From contig NWUY0300011273.1 in assembly GCA_004151065.3 (NCBI GenBank), positions 13,106 to 29,116 on the forward strand: a DNA stretch of 16,011 bases. The letters run 5' to 3'. Source of the stretch: Larix sibirica. Its lineage: Eukaryota > Streptophyta > Pinopsida > Pinales > Pinaceae. The translations under genes and the position numbers were made by a program. Position 1 is the first letter of the stretch; every line of letters starts with the position of its first letter. Shown here piece after piece: positions 1 to 8,775 of this stretch. The notes under the pieces were generated by a model that was not told the DNA's origin, did not search any database, and worked only from the letters and a program-made list of their open reading frames with translations.

Positions 1-612
1 GAGCCAGACCAAACATACTAGAGAAAAGAGACTAGGGTGGTGTTATCTATCTTGATTACTATCAATAGAGTAGCCGCAAGGTTTTTTACCAGCTTTGTGT
101 AGAGTCCTGCAAATAAATCCCCCTTATCACACAGTCCTTCTTGGACTAGCCATATACTTCATCATGGAAAAACTGAGCGCTCAAAGACCTACAATTGAAC
201 CTTTCTGTGTACTAGGGATCATTATCCCTTGTAATGTCCACTCTCCACTATATTTATTCTTTTTCTTGAAGAAAAAGGCTCCTATTCTTTTTCATTCATG
301 TTGTTTTTCTCTTACTTAGGAAAATCACACTTTTTGTTTTCTTTCTTTCATTTTTATCCTAATTTTAGGAAGTAGTTAGATTCTCTTTAGCTCACTTTAT
401 CTCTTTTATTTTTAATTAATTAATATAGATTTATCCTCACATTTGTCCTATCTTTCTATTGAATTTTTATTTAGCAACTACTTGAAGTCGTCTTATCCAT
501 AGCATGCTTGGTCTCTCTTTAAGTGGTTTGTCCCCCATCAATTGGAAATTTAAAAGAAGATAATTAATATGACAATAAGATCATTTATTGTATTTGATGC
601 TCCATATCCTAT
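1..612. other. AT-rich stretch with no recognisable gene
   Basis: I see no coding similarity on either strand. A 74-codon open frame near 95-319 on the plus strand is low in complexity towards its end and matches no family I know. The region has several T-rich runs and one perfect short inverted repeat at 259-277, listed separately. It is the sequence to the left of the lost 3' end of LINE copy 1. Confidence 0.6.
259..277. repeat. Perfect 9+1+9 inverted repeat of T-run and A-run
   Basis: The sequence CTTTTTCTT-G-AAGAAAAAG is a perfect palindrome around one base. It resembles the oligo-T/oligo-A hairpins that mark the 3' ends of LINE copies 2 (5306-5327) and 3 (10067-10087), and an ATTCAT lies about 15 bp downstream, as in those copies. 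It could be a decayed LINE 3' terminus, perhaps that of copy 1 after an internal deletion. A chance AT-rich hairpin is equally possible. Confidence 0.4.
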
Positions 613-614
613 CG

Positions 615-770
615 ACTCAACATCAATCACACATAGCAAGTCTAAATAGTCCAGGTGCTCTAGAACCTATAACTCAACACCAAATCAAACATAATGAGTC
701 TAAGCAGTCTAGGTGCTCTAGAGCCTACAAGATCAACACCAAACTCAAACATAGCAATAATATAAATGGT
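615..770. repeat. 57-59 bp tandem repeat, about 2.5 copies
   Basis: The motif CTCAACA(T/C)CAA recurs at about 616, 673 and (as ATCAACACCAAA) 732, giving periods of 57 and 59 bp. The GGTGCTCTAGA(A/G)CCTA segment is present in the first two units. The third unit is partial and fades by about 770. An 80-codon plus-strand frame crosses it and simply translates the repeat; I do not regard it as a gene. The array lies just beyond the point where similarity of LINE copy 1 to other LINEs stops. Confidence 0.75.
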
Positions 771-779
771 CTTAATTTG

Positions 780-1250
780 GGATATTACATAGAAGCACTT
801 GCCACAGGTTTTGAACAATTACGAATCTAGAGCGAAACAGGAACAGACTTAAGGTATTTGGAGACAACCACTTTGCTCCACATACCGGAGCCAAATAAAC
901 CATGCCAAAGAATTTTAGCTCTCATAGCCAAACTAAACCATTCTAGTTGTTTTAGTCCCCATCCCCCCAAATTTTTTGGGAGAGAGATCCTATCCCGAGA
1001 TGAAAGATGAAATCTATAATTTTGTAAACTACCTGCCCATAGAAAATGGAAAACAAGTCTTTGAATACCATTTATGATAGAGATTGGAACTGGCATTAAA
1101 TCAAACTAATAGACATGGATACACTCTATAACATATTTGGCTAAAGTAAGGTGACCTCCCAAACACAACCACCGATAGGATCAAACATTTATCCGCTTCT
1201 CAAATTTTCATAACAGCCAGTTCCAATCTTCAACACGACAACTATTGGGC
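780..1250 (-). pseudogene. LINE copy 1 ORF2, thumb/connection region after the RT
   Basis: Minus-strand frames carry the conserved block that follows the LINE reverse transcriptase: FKYLGYFLK, then LGGHLTLAKYVIECI, then MPVPISIINGIQRLVFHFLW, then NLGGWGLK and KILWHGLFG. These correspond to the usual YLG, GGRLTL, FLW.G and GGxGL landmarks. The pieces lie in different frames before 1096; 827-1096 is one open frame. Similarity to copy 2 can be followed past the TAG near 828 (IRN, then SM followed by a stop where copy 2 has SIW), and then disappears near 780. The zf-RVT and RNase H domains that should follow are absent. Confidence 0.85.
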
Positions 1251-2486
1251 TTTAGAAAATACCCAAGATATTTGAAACCGGTATCCAAATGCTATAGGTG
1301 AAACGGGAAGAGCTCGGAGATCTGCTCAATAATATCCACATCTCACAATTAAACATAAACGTTGATTTTTTTATGTTGATAGACATTCTTGAAGCAGAGC
1401 AAAAAGGTATCAAAAACAACCCAGAAACGGGTCCATTCATCCACTAAACCATGGCCAAAAATTAGCACACCATCTACAAATAATAGATGCGTTATGAAAA
1501 GGGAACGAGAGACCTTAATACCTTTGAGCTTCTTATCTTTCCTGGATGCCTCAATGGAGAGGCTAAGCCCTTCAATAATCAACAAAAATAATAAAGGGGA
1601 GAGTGGACACCTCTGGTGTAAACCCGTTCCACAAGGAAAGAAAGGAGAATTAGACCCATTTATTAACACCGCAACATTTTCCAAAGTGACACAAACCATC
1701 AACCAGTTGGTAACCTCAATCGGGAGCCCAATCTCAAGAAGGATAAAGTGAAGAAAAGACCAATCGACGCGATCATAAGCTTTGATTAAATCCATTTTCA
1801 AGATAAAATCTTTTTGATTCCTAGTCTTTATAGAATGTATACATTCTTGGGCTACACCAACCGCTTCCAAAATCTGATGATTGGGAGAAAACCAAATTGC
1901 TCCAATGAAATAGATCTCACCATAAAGGGTTTAATTCTATTAGAGATTATTTTGGCAATAACTTTATAAATAAGGTTACAAAGCGAAATCGACCTGTAGT
2001 CTTCAAAGTTGTCCAGCTTGTCCCTTTTGGGAATTAGAGCAATGTATGTAGCATTCATGCTAACATGGATAAAATGATGCATACGAGTCTCCTCGAACGC
2101 TTGTCTGATGTCTTCCCTAATCAAATTGAAAAATTGGATAAAAAATTCCACGGTCCAACCATCTTGACTAAGACTTTTATCCTTTGCAAATCGATTTAGA
2201 ACTAATTTGATCTCATTTGCACTGACTTCGGCCCAATGCTCTCACCCTCTTCCCTGTTGAAAAAACAAGGCTAATAATTTAAAATTTGCAGTTGATCCCT
2301 CATATTGGTAGAGTTCCCATCTTTATATATATTTTCAAAATAACCATCCACCTCCTTTAGGTCATCCTGTGATGAGACCAACTCCCCAGAGTGACCCTTC
2401 AGTTCCCATATTGAATTTGAGATCCTACGCTGATTGGCAAAGCGTTGGAAAAATTTAGTATTTGAGTCGCCTTGAGATACCCACAA
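1250..2486 (-). pseudogene. LINE copy 1 ORF2, reverse transcriptase domain
   Basis: This is the RNA-directed DNA polymerase of the element, which would copy LINE RNA at the nicked target. The pre-RT block has GDSNTKFFQRFANQRR (2271-2486). It is followed by NATYIALIPKRD and YRSISLCNLIYKVIAK (1852-2151), and by the palm (1349-1870). In the palm, motif A is LKMDLIKAYDRVDW, motif B is HQRCPLSPLLFLLIIEG, and motif C reads FVDG where active enzymes have (F/Y)(A/V)DD. The second catalytic aspartate is thus glycine (codon GGT at 1469-1471, one transition from GAT). The KSPGPDG loop is degraded to KSLSQDG. Several frameshifts separate the blocks. It cannot encode an active enzyme. Confidence 0.93.
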
Positions 2487-2836
2487 TGCACAACTCTTAA
2501 GCCTCTAGCTATTTTCAATTTGTTTTAAAATATGGGCTTTTTGCAGTTCTAAAGTTGTCAATCTCATCTTTCTGTCCAAGGAGAGAATCTCCCCATCCAT
2601 CTTCCCAGCCAACTTGGCAATTTTTTATTCGAGAGATATTAGCTACAATTCATTTTCTTCTTTTTTGTTATGTCCCAAGAAGCCTCTTCTGACTTTAACA
2701 ATTTTAGTTTATCCATCAACCAAATAGAAGGAGACCTGGATTATGAATCTGGAAGCTATGACCACAATATCTTAATCTTTTCGCAAAATTTTCCATCCTC
2801 AAGCCAGGTCCGATTGAATTTATAGGGATAATAACA

Positions 2837-3546
2837 TCAGTTTTTGTCAAAGTCTAACTCAAGGGCAATGACCCTATGGTTCGACACCCCATTAGGGATG
2901 GCCCAAGTCCTGTATCTTCCAACATCATCACACAAACCAACCACCATTAAGAATCTGTCCAACCTCTTTCCCACTCCATCCCTGCCTATGCAACCATTAG
3001 TCCACGTAGGAACCAATGAACTAGGCTCCACATCAAACAAGCCTGCGTTGCCCAATATTTATATGAAAAAAGATGCAAGGGGGTCACACACCTTTCCCGC
3101 ACCCCACACTTCTGCAGAGGACAGGGTCATATTTAAATCACTAGAGACAATAAGAGAAGGATTCCTCAGAATCCCTGAAGCATAAATCCTTTCCCAGAAA
3201 ATCCCCTTGTCATGATAAGGGCCATAGATATTCAATAGGCTCAAGGTTTTTTAAAACCCTTGAAAGAGCCTTCCACCAGTATCCTTGCAAGGGATTTGAA
3301 AGGCTTAAGGTCAACATTAATATGGTTCCAAGCAACAAGTAGACCCCCAGATAGACCACATGCATCCACCCCACTACAATTCCAAGAGGATTTGATTTTG
3401 AGAAAAATATCGCAAGCTTTTGTTGCCGAAGACATTGTTTCTTGCAACATAACTACATCCGACTTAAGGGTTTCTGTAAGTCTCTTTAAGGTAGCTCTTT
3501 TGTGGGGACTATCGATCCCTTTGATGTTAAAGGACAAAATAATCAT
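2837..3546 (-). pseudogene. LINE copy 1 ORF2, APE-type endonuclease
   Basis: This domain would nick target DNA to prime reverse transcription. The start is MIILSFNIKGI at 3546, the usual N-terminal strand with the metal-site Asn. VVMLQET follows with the catalytic Glu kept at residue 36. After a frameshift near 3241-3244 come LLNIYGPY and SDLNMTL (3059-3244). An in-frame TAA at 3059-3061 interrupts the chain, then PTWTNG...RLDRFL and SNHRVIALELD complete it (2837-3055). The terminal S-D-H triad reads SNH, a substitution also seen in copy 3 and therefore perhaps ancestral to this family. The segment between 2837 and 2486, which should link to the RT, is poorly preserved. Confidence 0.92.
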
Positions 3547-5223
3547 TAGGAAACGAAATCCAGGGGATTACCTGTTCTAAGATCGCCATTGAGTGATGAA
3601 GAAGGAGAGTCAAAGGATAAAGCAGTTGAAACCGAGAACAGAGAGGACACCTTAGGATTGACATGAGAGGGAGGGGTAGGGGCCTTCTCATATACAGAAG
3701 AAACAAAATACTACCTTTTTTCTTTTTCTGGTAGTGACAAAAGGATTCGCCCTTCTCATTAGGATACGTAGAAAAAATCGGCAAAGGATCCATTCCCATG
3801 GAGTCTTTCATGTGAAGCAAACCTCCGTCCAATGAAGGGGAGGAGGGGACATCCTCAATAGGAGACGAGGAAATAGAAATTTGTATCAGAGTCGGATCCC
3901 TTGCGGGAAAGGTCCGAGAAGAGACGCCCCCCACTATGGATGTCGCAAGGGACCGAGAAACAGATTCCCCAACCAAAGGAACAGGGGGTAAATCAATAGT
4001 GGGAGGAGGAAGACAGGCCATAAGGGGAGATGGGAAGAGGTCAAGCCCCGAACCCGACATCCCCAATGAGTGGTTCCCCAGAGCAGGAGAGATATCAACC
4101 GACAACGATCCACTACAACCCCCCTTGACAAAGGCATTTACAACTTTAAACCACCCAATATTTATTCTATCGAAAGGGACTTTAAGAGAAGAGGAAGAAA
4201 AGTTTGAAACTTACCCATAAAACATGTAGCGAAATCCCTATCCAAAGGTAGAGGGAAAAAGAGAGTCGATTCCGTCTCATCAGGGTCTGCCCTCGAAGAA
4301 GATTCATCAGAGATCCTTGGACTGTCACCAGGTCGCCTAGAACAATATTGCCTCAAATTCCCAATCTTGTGACAACGAAAACACCGGAAAGGGATTTTCC
4401 AGTAGTCCAAACGTTGGATGAAATAGCCCCCAGCTCAACGAACCTCCACCTCCGCAAGAAGGCCATCTGAGGTATCCAAATCCACCAAAACTTAAGGAAG
4501 CCTATGATAAGAATCCATAAGAGTCACTTCCTCGACCATAACAAAATGCCCTATGGAGTTGGCAACATCCATGAACAAGCATAGATTCCAACACTGAAGA
4601 GGAAAACCTGGAAACAACACCCACAAATGGCTGCGGCGCAATTTCACCTTCCATGGGTCAAAGGTCGAGTGCCACCAACATAAAACTAATGAGCCTTGAC
4701 CTATGACCCAATACCTAGAAAGAATAACTTGGAGATTGTCTTCTGACAATAAATGAAAATATATCTACCCACTCACTAGCATGATAATCCAAGGCACATA
4801 GTTTATGAGAGGCTTCCAAGTCTTTAAAACCCAGTTGAGTATCTCCGAGCGAGTAGGCTTGATGTATTCAAACTTGCCCAATTTTGCTCTCGACGATAAA
4901 CCTTCCACCATGTCGAAGGTAACGTCCTTACCCAAAAGACACAGGGCCTGCCCCTTTTTTTCCTTTTCGCATTTAATCATACGACAATGTTTATCCTTCT
5001 CGCCTTTCACCAAACCCCTAGAGTGGAAATAGAGAACAATAGGGTCAGAAAGGTCACCCTCACAAGGGTTTGACGGAGGAGCCTCAACTCGAAAAAGGTC
5101 GTATGGGGAGAAATCTTTTGGTAGACTACAAGCCAGAGATCGTGATCATACCGATTTCTTTAGGGGCGAGGAAAATATCACCTACGAGAGAGGGTTTGTC
5201 CAAACCCTAGAGTCAGATCCCAT
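3527..5223 (-). pseudogene. LINE copy 1 ORF1 (DUF4283-like, CCHC knuckle, Pro/Ser-rich tail)
   Basis: ORF1 of plant LINEs encodes an RNA-binding protein that packages the element's RNA. A possible start is the ATG at 5221-5223 (MGSDSRVWTNPLS), followed by a stop within 15 codons. The block at 4492-4749 has YWVIGQGSLVL, HLWVLFPGFPLQCWN and VANSIGHFV, the pattern of the plant DUF4283 domain. The zinc knuckle at 4342-4383 reads CFRCHKIGNLRQYC: the histidine of CX2CX4HX4C is asparagine, so metal binding is probably lost. From 4105 down to 3527 the frame is rich in proline, serine and leucine and runs about 20 bases past the ORF2 start at 3546. Several frameshifts and stops separate these blocks. 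Confidence 0.82.
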
Positions 5224-5305
5224 CGACGGAGCATAAACCTTATCCCGGTCAAAAACCCTACCACCCTACTATCTGACTGATGGCCTTCAAATTTGGAAAG
5301 ATCCC
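5224..5305 (-). other. Probable 5' leader of LINE copy 1
   Basis: These roughly 80 bases lie between the putative ORF1 start of copy 1 and the oligo-T tail of copy 2. They include AAACCCTA-type words on the plus strand. They may be the remaining 5' UTR of copy 1 or a sliver of older target DNA; the exact element end cannot be fixed without another family member. Confidence 0.35.
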
Positions 5306-5707
5306 CTTTTTTTCCAAAAGAAAAAAGAGTTTCTTGCTATTCATAAGATTGAATCAAAGAAACTACACAATTGGATCTTGTCCCTCAGACAAAATACTGT
5401 TTGATTGTTTACATATCACCCTTTGTGGCACAAAAGTTAGATCATAATTATTGTAGTCCACTTCTTAGTCTCTATCTAGAACTGTTTATTTATGATGTTA
5501 AACAATGTTTTATCGAATTACATTCAGATTCTATCATTCCAAACTATTATAATATTGTACTATATCTTCTATCGAAAACTCTATATACTAATTATAACGT
5601 GTCAAAAAATAATACCAAAGATGATGTCTATTCAATAAATCTGGGCATCTATTTCTTCTATAACCAATATGTTCCTATAATGACAAATGTATGCCCAACC
5701 TTCCTCC
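5306..5707 (-). other. 3' UTR and tail of LINE copy 2
   Basis: After the RNase H pseudogene there are about 400 bases of AT-rich sequence without coding similarity. The last hundred bases (5309-5400) match the 3' terminus of copy 3: GCTATTCATA, GATTGAATCAAAGAAACT and, further in, TGTCCC and ACTGTTTGATTGTTT. The outermost bases form an oligo-T/oligo-A inverted repeat, CTTTTTT at 5306-5312 and AAAAAAG at 5321-5327. A 118-codon plus-strand open frame here is incidental to the AT-rich composition. Confidence 0.75.
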
Positions 5708-6070
5708 TTAACCATACCCCTCTTTGATAGAGTATCTCCTCTCATTTAAATGATCTGCTCTCATGTTAAATGATCTGTCCACATGAGTAAAACTGATGTC
5801 TTCAAAAGATTGAAGAGAAGTCTTTATCCTTTGTTTCCAATATATCAGTTTTGGTACTTGTAGCCTGTATTCTCTAGCAACCCATTTGATGATTTCCAAG
5901 GAGTCTCCATAGACCTCAATCCCGTTGATCCCAAATCTGTTTGCCAAGTATAATAAACCCCATAGGGAAAGTAGTTATGCCTGGAAGTTACTGCTCCCAC
6001 CACAACCAAAACACATCTCCAAATGATTATCTTGATCCATAATAATCATGCATCCTACCCCACAAATGCC
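5708..6070 (-). pseudogene. LINE copy 2 ORF2, RNase H domain
   Basis: This domain would degrade the RNA strand during integration. The first part (about 5975-6070) reads CMIIMDQDNHLEMCFGCGGS with SSNFQA, where AELLAL is expected; the catalytic Glu codon is TAA (5975-5977), one change from GAA. The second half (5708-5947) is open in the same frame. It keeps VYGDSLEIIKW with the third acidic residue, W after a dozen or so residues, FEDISFTHVDRSFNMRADHL with the last Asp, and KEGYG at the end. The match to copy 3 (GCGGGSNTRAELLAL, NTRADEL) is clear. This is a broken copy, not a host RNase H. Confidence 0.9.
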
Positions 6071-7275
6071 CAACTAGGAAGCACCACTGAAAAATCCCAC
6101 AAAAGTAGAATAATCAAAGATTGGTGGCTCTCTGGGATGATGTCATAAGATGGAAGTTTCCCATGATAATCTTTCATAAAATGAAGGATGTAGGAAACGA
6201 CCCCACACATATTAAGACTTATCATCAAATAACAATGAACTGCGAAGATGCCAAAGGCCCCAAGGGAAAAATAACGGTATGAAATCTGCATTTTATGTCT
6301 TCTATACCAATTTGTCAAACAATCATGTAAAGTTTTACCTGACCAAATGCTCGAATGCCTAAACCTGGTAGCGATCTCATCCCAGAGTTGTAGAGTGAAT
6401 GGATATTGAGTGAAAAGATGATCAACGGTTTTGTCTACCATGAAACATAATGAACAAACTATTGGTCCAATACCGCCATGTCTTCTATATCAATCCCCTG
6501 TGATGATCCGATTGTTGAGTGCCAACCATATGAATACCATAATCTTAACTGGTATATTCCATTTCCACAATAAATTATTCCACCAGCAAAACTATGCGCA
6601 GGGTGCCTTTGTAGCTATTGCCTCATATGCCAAATTTGTAGTAACCGACCCATCACCCGAATCAAATGACCAATAAATCTGATCTAGTTCCTGATTAAGA
6701 TAAATACCTACATGTGACAGTCCCGAAATATATAAGTTCCTTTCAACTGCTTCTGCCCCTATAAGATTTGTATCATGAGCCGGTATCCAGGTAGTGCTCT
6801 CCTGTTGGTCCTCGGTTCGATTTAAAGCCTGATTAAGAAATGGTACCCTGTGTTGATAAAGGCTTGCAGAAGGGTGGACGATAGTAATCCTGTATGTGAT
6901 GATCCAAGGATCAGGTCCATACCCACCCTCACTTGATAACCATTACCAATGTGCCAAGTCAACCATTGGTTCAACAATGGTAAGACCCCCACCAACCCTG
7001 TCCAAATAGATAAGCAACGATTCACTTTCTTATTTACCTTTCTGATCCAGTTAATCACCAAGGTTTGAAATAGGTATTTATCTCTAATGATCTTCCCCCA
7101 TAAACCATTATCTGTAAGGCCTTTCCGCGAGCTCTTTAAATGCAATGCCCTATATACGCAATAAATATTGCGAATACCCCCAACCACCACTGTTCGAGTA
7201 GAAATGTGTTCCCATGAGACCAAGTGACAACCCATATATTCATGGGACCTTCCAAAGAAAATTAAAAACAAATAC
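6071..7275 (-). pseudogene. LINE copy 2 ORF2, post-RT region and zf-RVT
   Basis: The first open frame (6822-7271) contains MGCHLVSWEHIST, IRNIYCVYRALHLKSS, KIIRDKYL, SIWTGLV and WHIGNGYQVRVGMDLILG, the standard LINE region from the GGxGL landmark to the WxIGNGxxVRxGxD landmark. The zf-RVT follows, split by frameshifts between 6680 and 6440: AYEAIATKAP, LLWKWNIPVKI and YRRHGGIGPIVCSLCFMVDKTVDHLFTQYPF. CSLC supplies the first zinc pair and DHLF the histidine. The last ligand, cysteine in copy 3 (HLFAKC), is tyrosine here. The segment 6055-6441 continues open to the RNase H start. Confidence 0.88.
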
Positions 7276-7439
7276 CCTCACTAGGAGAATATGCATGTTA
7301 TACAAATAATATCTCAATACATACATAAAATTTGGGTTATAACTAATGCATTAAAACATTTATAATCGGCAAGCTATGTGCAGCTTTGCTGCTAATTTTT
7401 TTATTTGTTGTTATTTAAAAAGTTAACCAAATACCCAAT

Positions 7440-7770
7440 CGAGGGAAGGGGCGTTTCATAAATCTATTAATAGGTCATATGGGTCGCATTCTTGAACTGG
7501 TTGCTGTTGTTCTGTCGAGCGGACGGTCAATAATTATTCGCTAGGGTTTTCTGGGGTTTAGAGTTCTTGTTTAGGGTTTGAGCATATTGGAGTTGGCTCT
7601 AGTGGCCGTTTTCTGGTTCCTCCAACACTTAGTCCAGGGAAGGCGGGGCTCGCATGGGTCACATTCTTTCTCCGGTTATTGTTGATTTTGGGCAACGGAA
7701 GTTTAGGGTTCTTGTTTGTAGGGTTTGATTTGCTTGGAGCTTGCCACTAGAGGCCGTGTTTTGGTTTATC
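7440..7770. repeat. Diverged direct duplication of a leader-like segment
   Basis: Two similar blocks lie in tandem, about 7440-7620 and 7633-7768. Shared landmarks in order are GGGAAGG, ATGGGTC(G/A)CATTCTT, GGTT(G/A)(C/T)TGTTG, GTTTAG(A/G)GTTCTTGTTT, AGGGTTTGA, TTGGAG and AG(T/A)GGCCG(T)TTTT. The offset falls from about 175 to about 145 bp, so the first copy carries some 30-40 extra bases around 7530. The block is more GC-rich than its surroundings and has no long open frame. The preceding 7276-7439 shows nothing recognisable. Confidence 0.8.
7541..7725 (+). promoter_or_regulatory. Cluster of AGGGTTT (telo-box-like) motifs, possible plant gene leader
   Basis: CTAGGGTTTT (about 7541), TTAGGGTTTG (7571), TTTAGGGTTC (7702) and GTAGGGTTTG (7718) lie within 185 bases. 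AAACCCTA telo-boxes and AGGGTTT words are common near transcription starts of plant translation and housekeeping genes. Here they sit in the duplicated GC-richer block, and the ATG at 7813 (GCCATGGCT) has a favourable context but opens only a very short frame. I cannot find the gene such a leader would serve; it may be a copied promoter fragment. Confidence 0.25.
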
Positions 7771-8775
7771 GGCCTTTTGTCGTCATTCCTCTAGCCAATG
7801 CGTTTTAGTAGCCATGGCTTGTTTGATATACTGTCTTTACAATGCTGAATGCTGTGTGTGTGAGTACTGGACAATGTTGCAAAGGGGAGGGCTTTGCCAC
7901 ATGCCATGTTGATATTCAGCAGGCATGTTACGCAAGTGATAGCTCTCAAATATCCACAGGTTCTCTGTGGAATGCCCGGTCAACCGTTGCCCTAAAACAA
8001 TTGTGGTGTCATAGTACAACCCTTTTCACCCAGAGTATTTTAGCGTTATTTTGGTGTTGTGGCTGAATGCTGTCAATATCCATATGATGTTAATGATATT
8101 TTTGGATTCACAAAGGGTTGTCTCCACATTCCACTACATTCTCTGTGAGGTAACAATACTCCATCCGATGTTGTATATTTTCTGTTTTTTTGGTTGCTTT
8201 TCAATATACATCTGTATAGAAGGGTCTGTGCTTTGTTGAAATAGGTGTTTATTTCGTTGAATCTGTTTTACTCATTACAAGCTGGGTATATAATCCGTGT
8301 GTATAATCTGTAAAAATTTACGTGTGCTCTGAAGAGATTTGCTCGGTTGGACTCGCACCTTTCTTTTATGAAACTCAAAATGTCCCGAAGGATGCCCGCA
8401 TCAGATGGTTTTTCCTCTTTACGAATTAAAATGCACTGAATTATAATTGTGCTCGAGGGTTTCGGCCTGTAACATAAAACTATTTTAATTATGTTAATAT
8501 GTCACCGTTGATTACGATGGTGTCAAGTAACTTTTAGATGACAGTTTCAACACATTATTTGATAAATAGTAGATGATCTTCCTGCAAAACATTTTCTGCT
8601 TGTGCCCGTCGACTATGTATTATAATACCTTTATTGTCAAGGTTTTTAAATGGGCCTTCCTATTACAGAATCCCAATAAAGGTGAAGAGCTCTCTTCTTA
8701 CGGTGATTTCTAATTATGTTTTCATTTTGTTATTATTGTAGTCGGTTTGTGGTGATTTGTATTTAGGTTCTCTAA
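7771..8775. other. Unassigned spacer, no supported gene
   Basis: No open frame longer than about 75 codons and no domain similarity on either strand. There are small echoes of short phrases, such as GCTGAATGCTGT at about 7846 and again near 8062, and ATTCTCTGTG near 8135. It could be an intron or UTR downstream of the leader-like block at 7440-7770, or unrelated repeat DNA. Near 8778-8801 the plus strand becomes T-rich, which I read as the tail of the next LINE fragment. Confidence 0.5.

Larger units (their letters stand above)
780..5300 (-). mobile_element. LINE copy 1 (L1-like), 3'-truncated and decayed
   Basis: Read on the minus strand, this holds in order an ORF1 with DUF4283-like and zinc-knuckle regions, then an ORF2 with endonuclease, reverse transcriptase and part of the thumb/connection region. 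It is broken by frameshifts and stops throughout. The zf-RVT and RNase H domains seen in copies 2 and 3 are missing, and recognisable similarity ends near 780-830. Loss of the 3' side is unusual for a LINE, because target-primed reverse transcription starts at the 3' end, so a later deletion or rearrangement is likely. The right boundary is uncertain: the ORF1 methionine is at 5223, and the oligo-T tail of copy 2 begins at 5306. Its protein segments differ clearly from copies 2 and 3, so it represents another subfamily. Confidence 0.9.
5306..7275 (-). mobile_element. LINE copy 2, 5'-truncated, with intact 3' end
   Basis: On the minus strand this begins inside the ORF2 post-RT region (7275), continues through zf-RVT and RNase H, and ends with a 3' UTR and an oligo-A tail (T-run at 5307-5313 on the plus strand). 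A 5' truncation of this kind is the normal outcome of target-primed reverse transcription. It is a close relative of copy 3: both share HLV..E.IST, RNIY.VY..LHLKS, IW..LV...PLL..WL.W..GNG and RR(H/R)GGIGP, and both end in the same 3'-terminal sequence. It overlaps the part of ORF2 still present in copy 1, so the two are separate insertions rather than halves of one element. Confidence 0.9.

Noticed and set aside
588-830. 80-codon plus-strand open frame
   Set aside because: It translates the 57-59 bp tandem repeat and has no family similarity.
1389-1751. 120-codon plus-strand open frame
   Set aside because: Antisense to the reverse transcriptase palm of LINE copy 1; a shadow frame.
5371-5727. 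118-codon plus-strand open frame
   Set aside because: Antisense to the AT-rich 3' UTR of LINE copy 2, with no domain pattern.
780-7275. Copies 1 and 2 as one rearranged LINE
   Set aside because: Both contain the same post-RT landmarks (the FLW and GGxGL area), so they overlap in content and must be separate insertions.
7440-7770. Pair of LTRs of a small LTR retrotransposon
   Set aside because: The two blocks are adjacent with no internal domain between them, and I see no TG...CA ends or primer-binding site.
7837-8239. Short plus- and minus-strand open frames in the spacer
   Set aside because: All under 75 codons, overlapping one another on both strands, with no recognisable domain or splice evidence.
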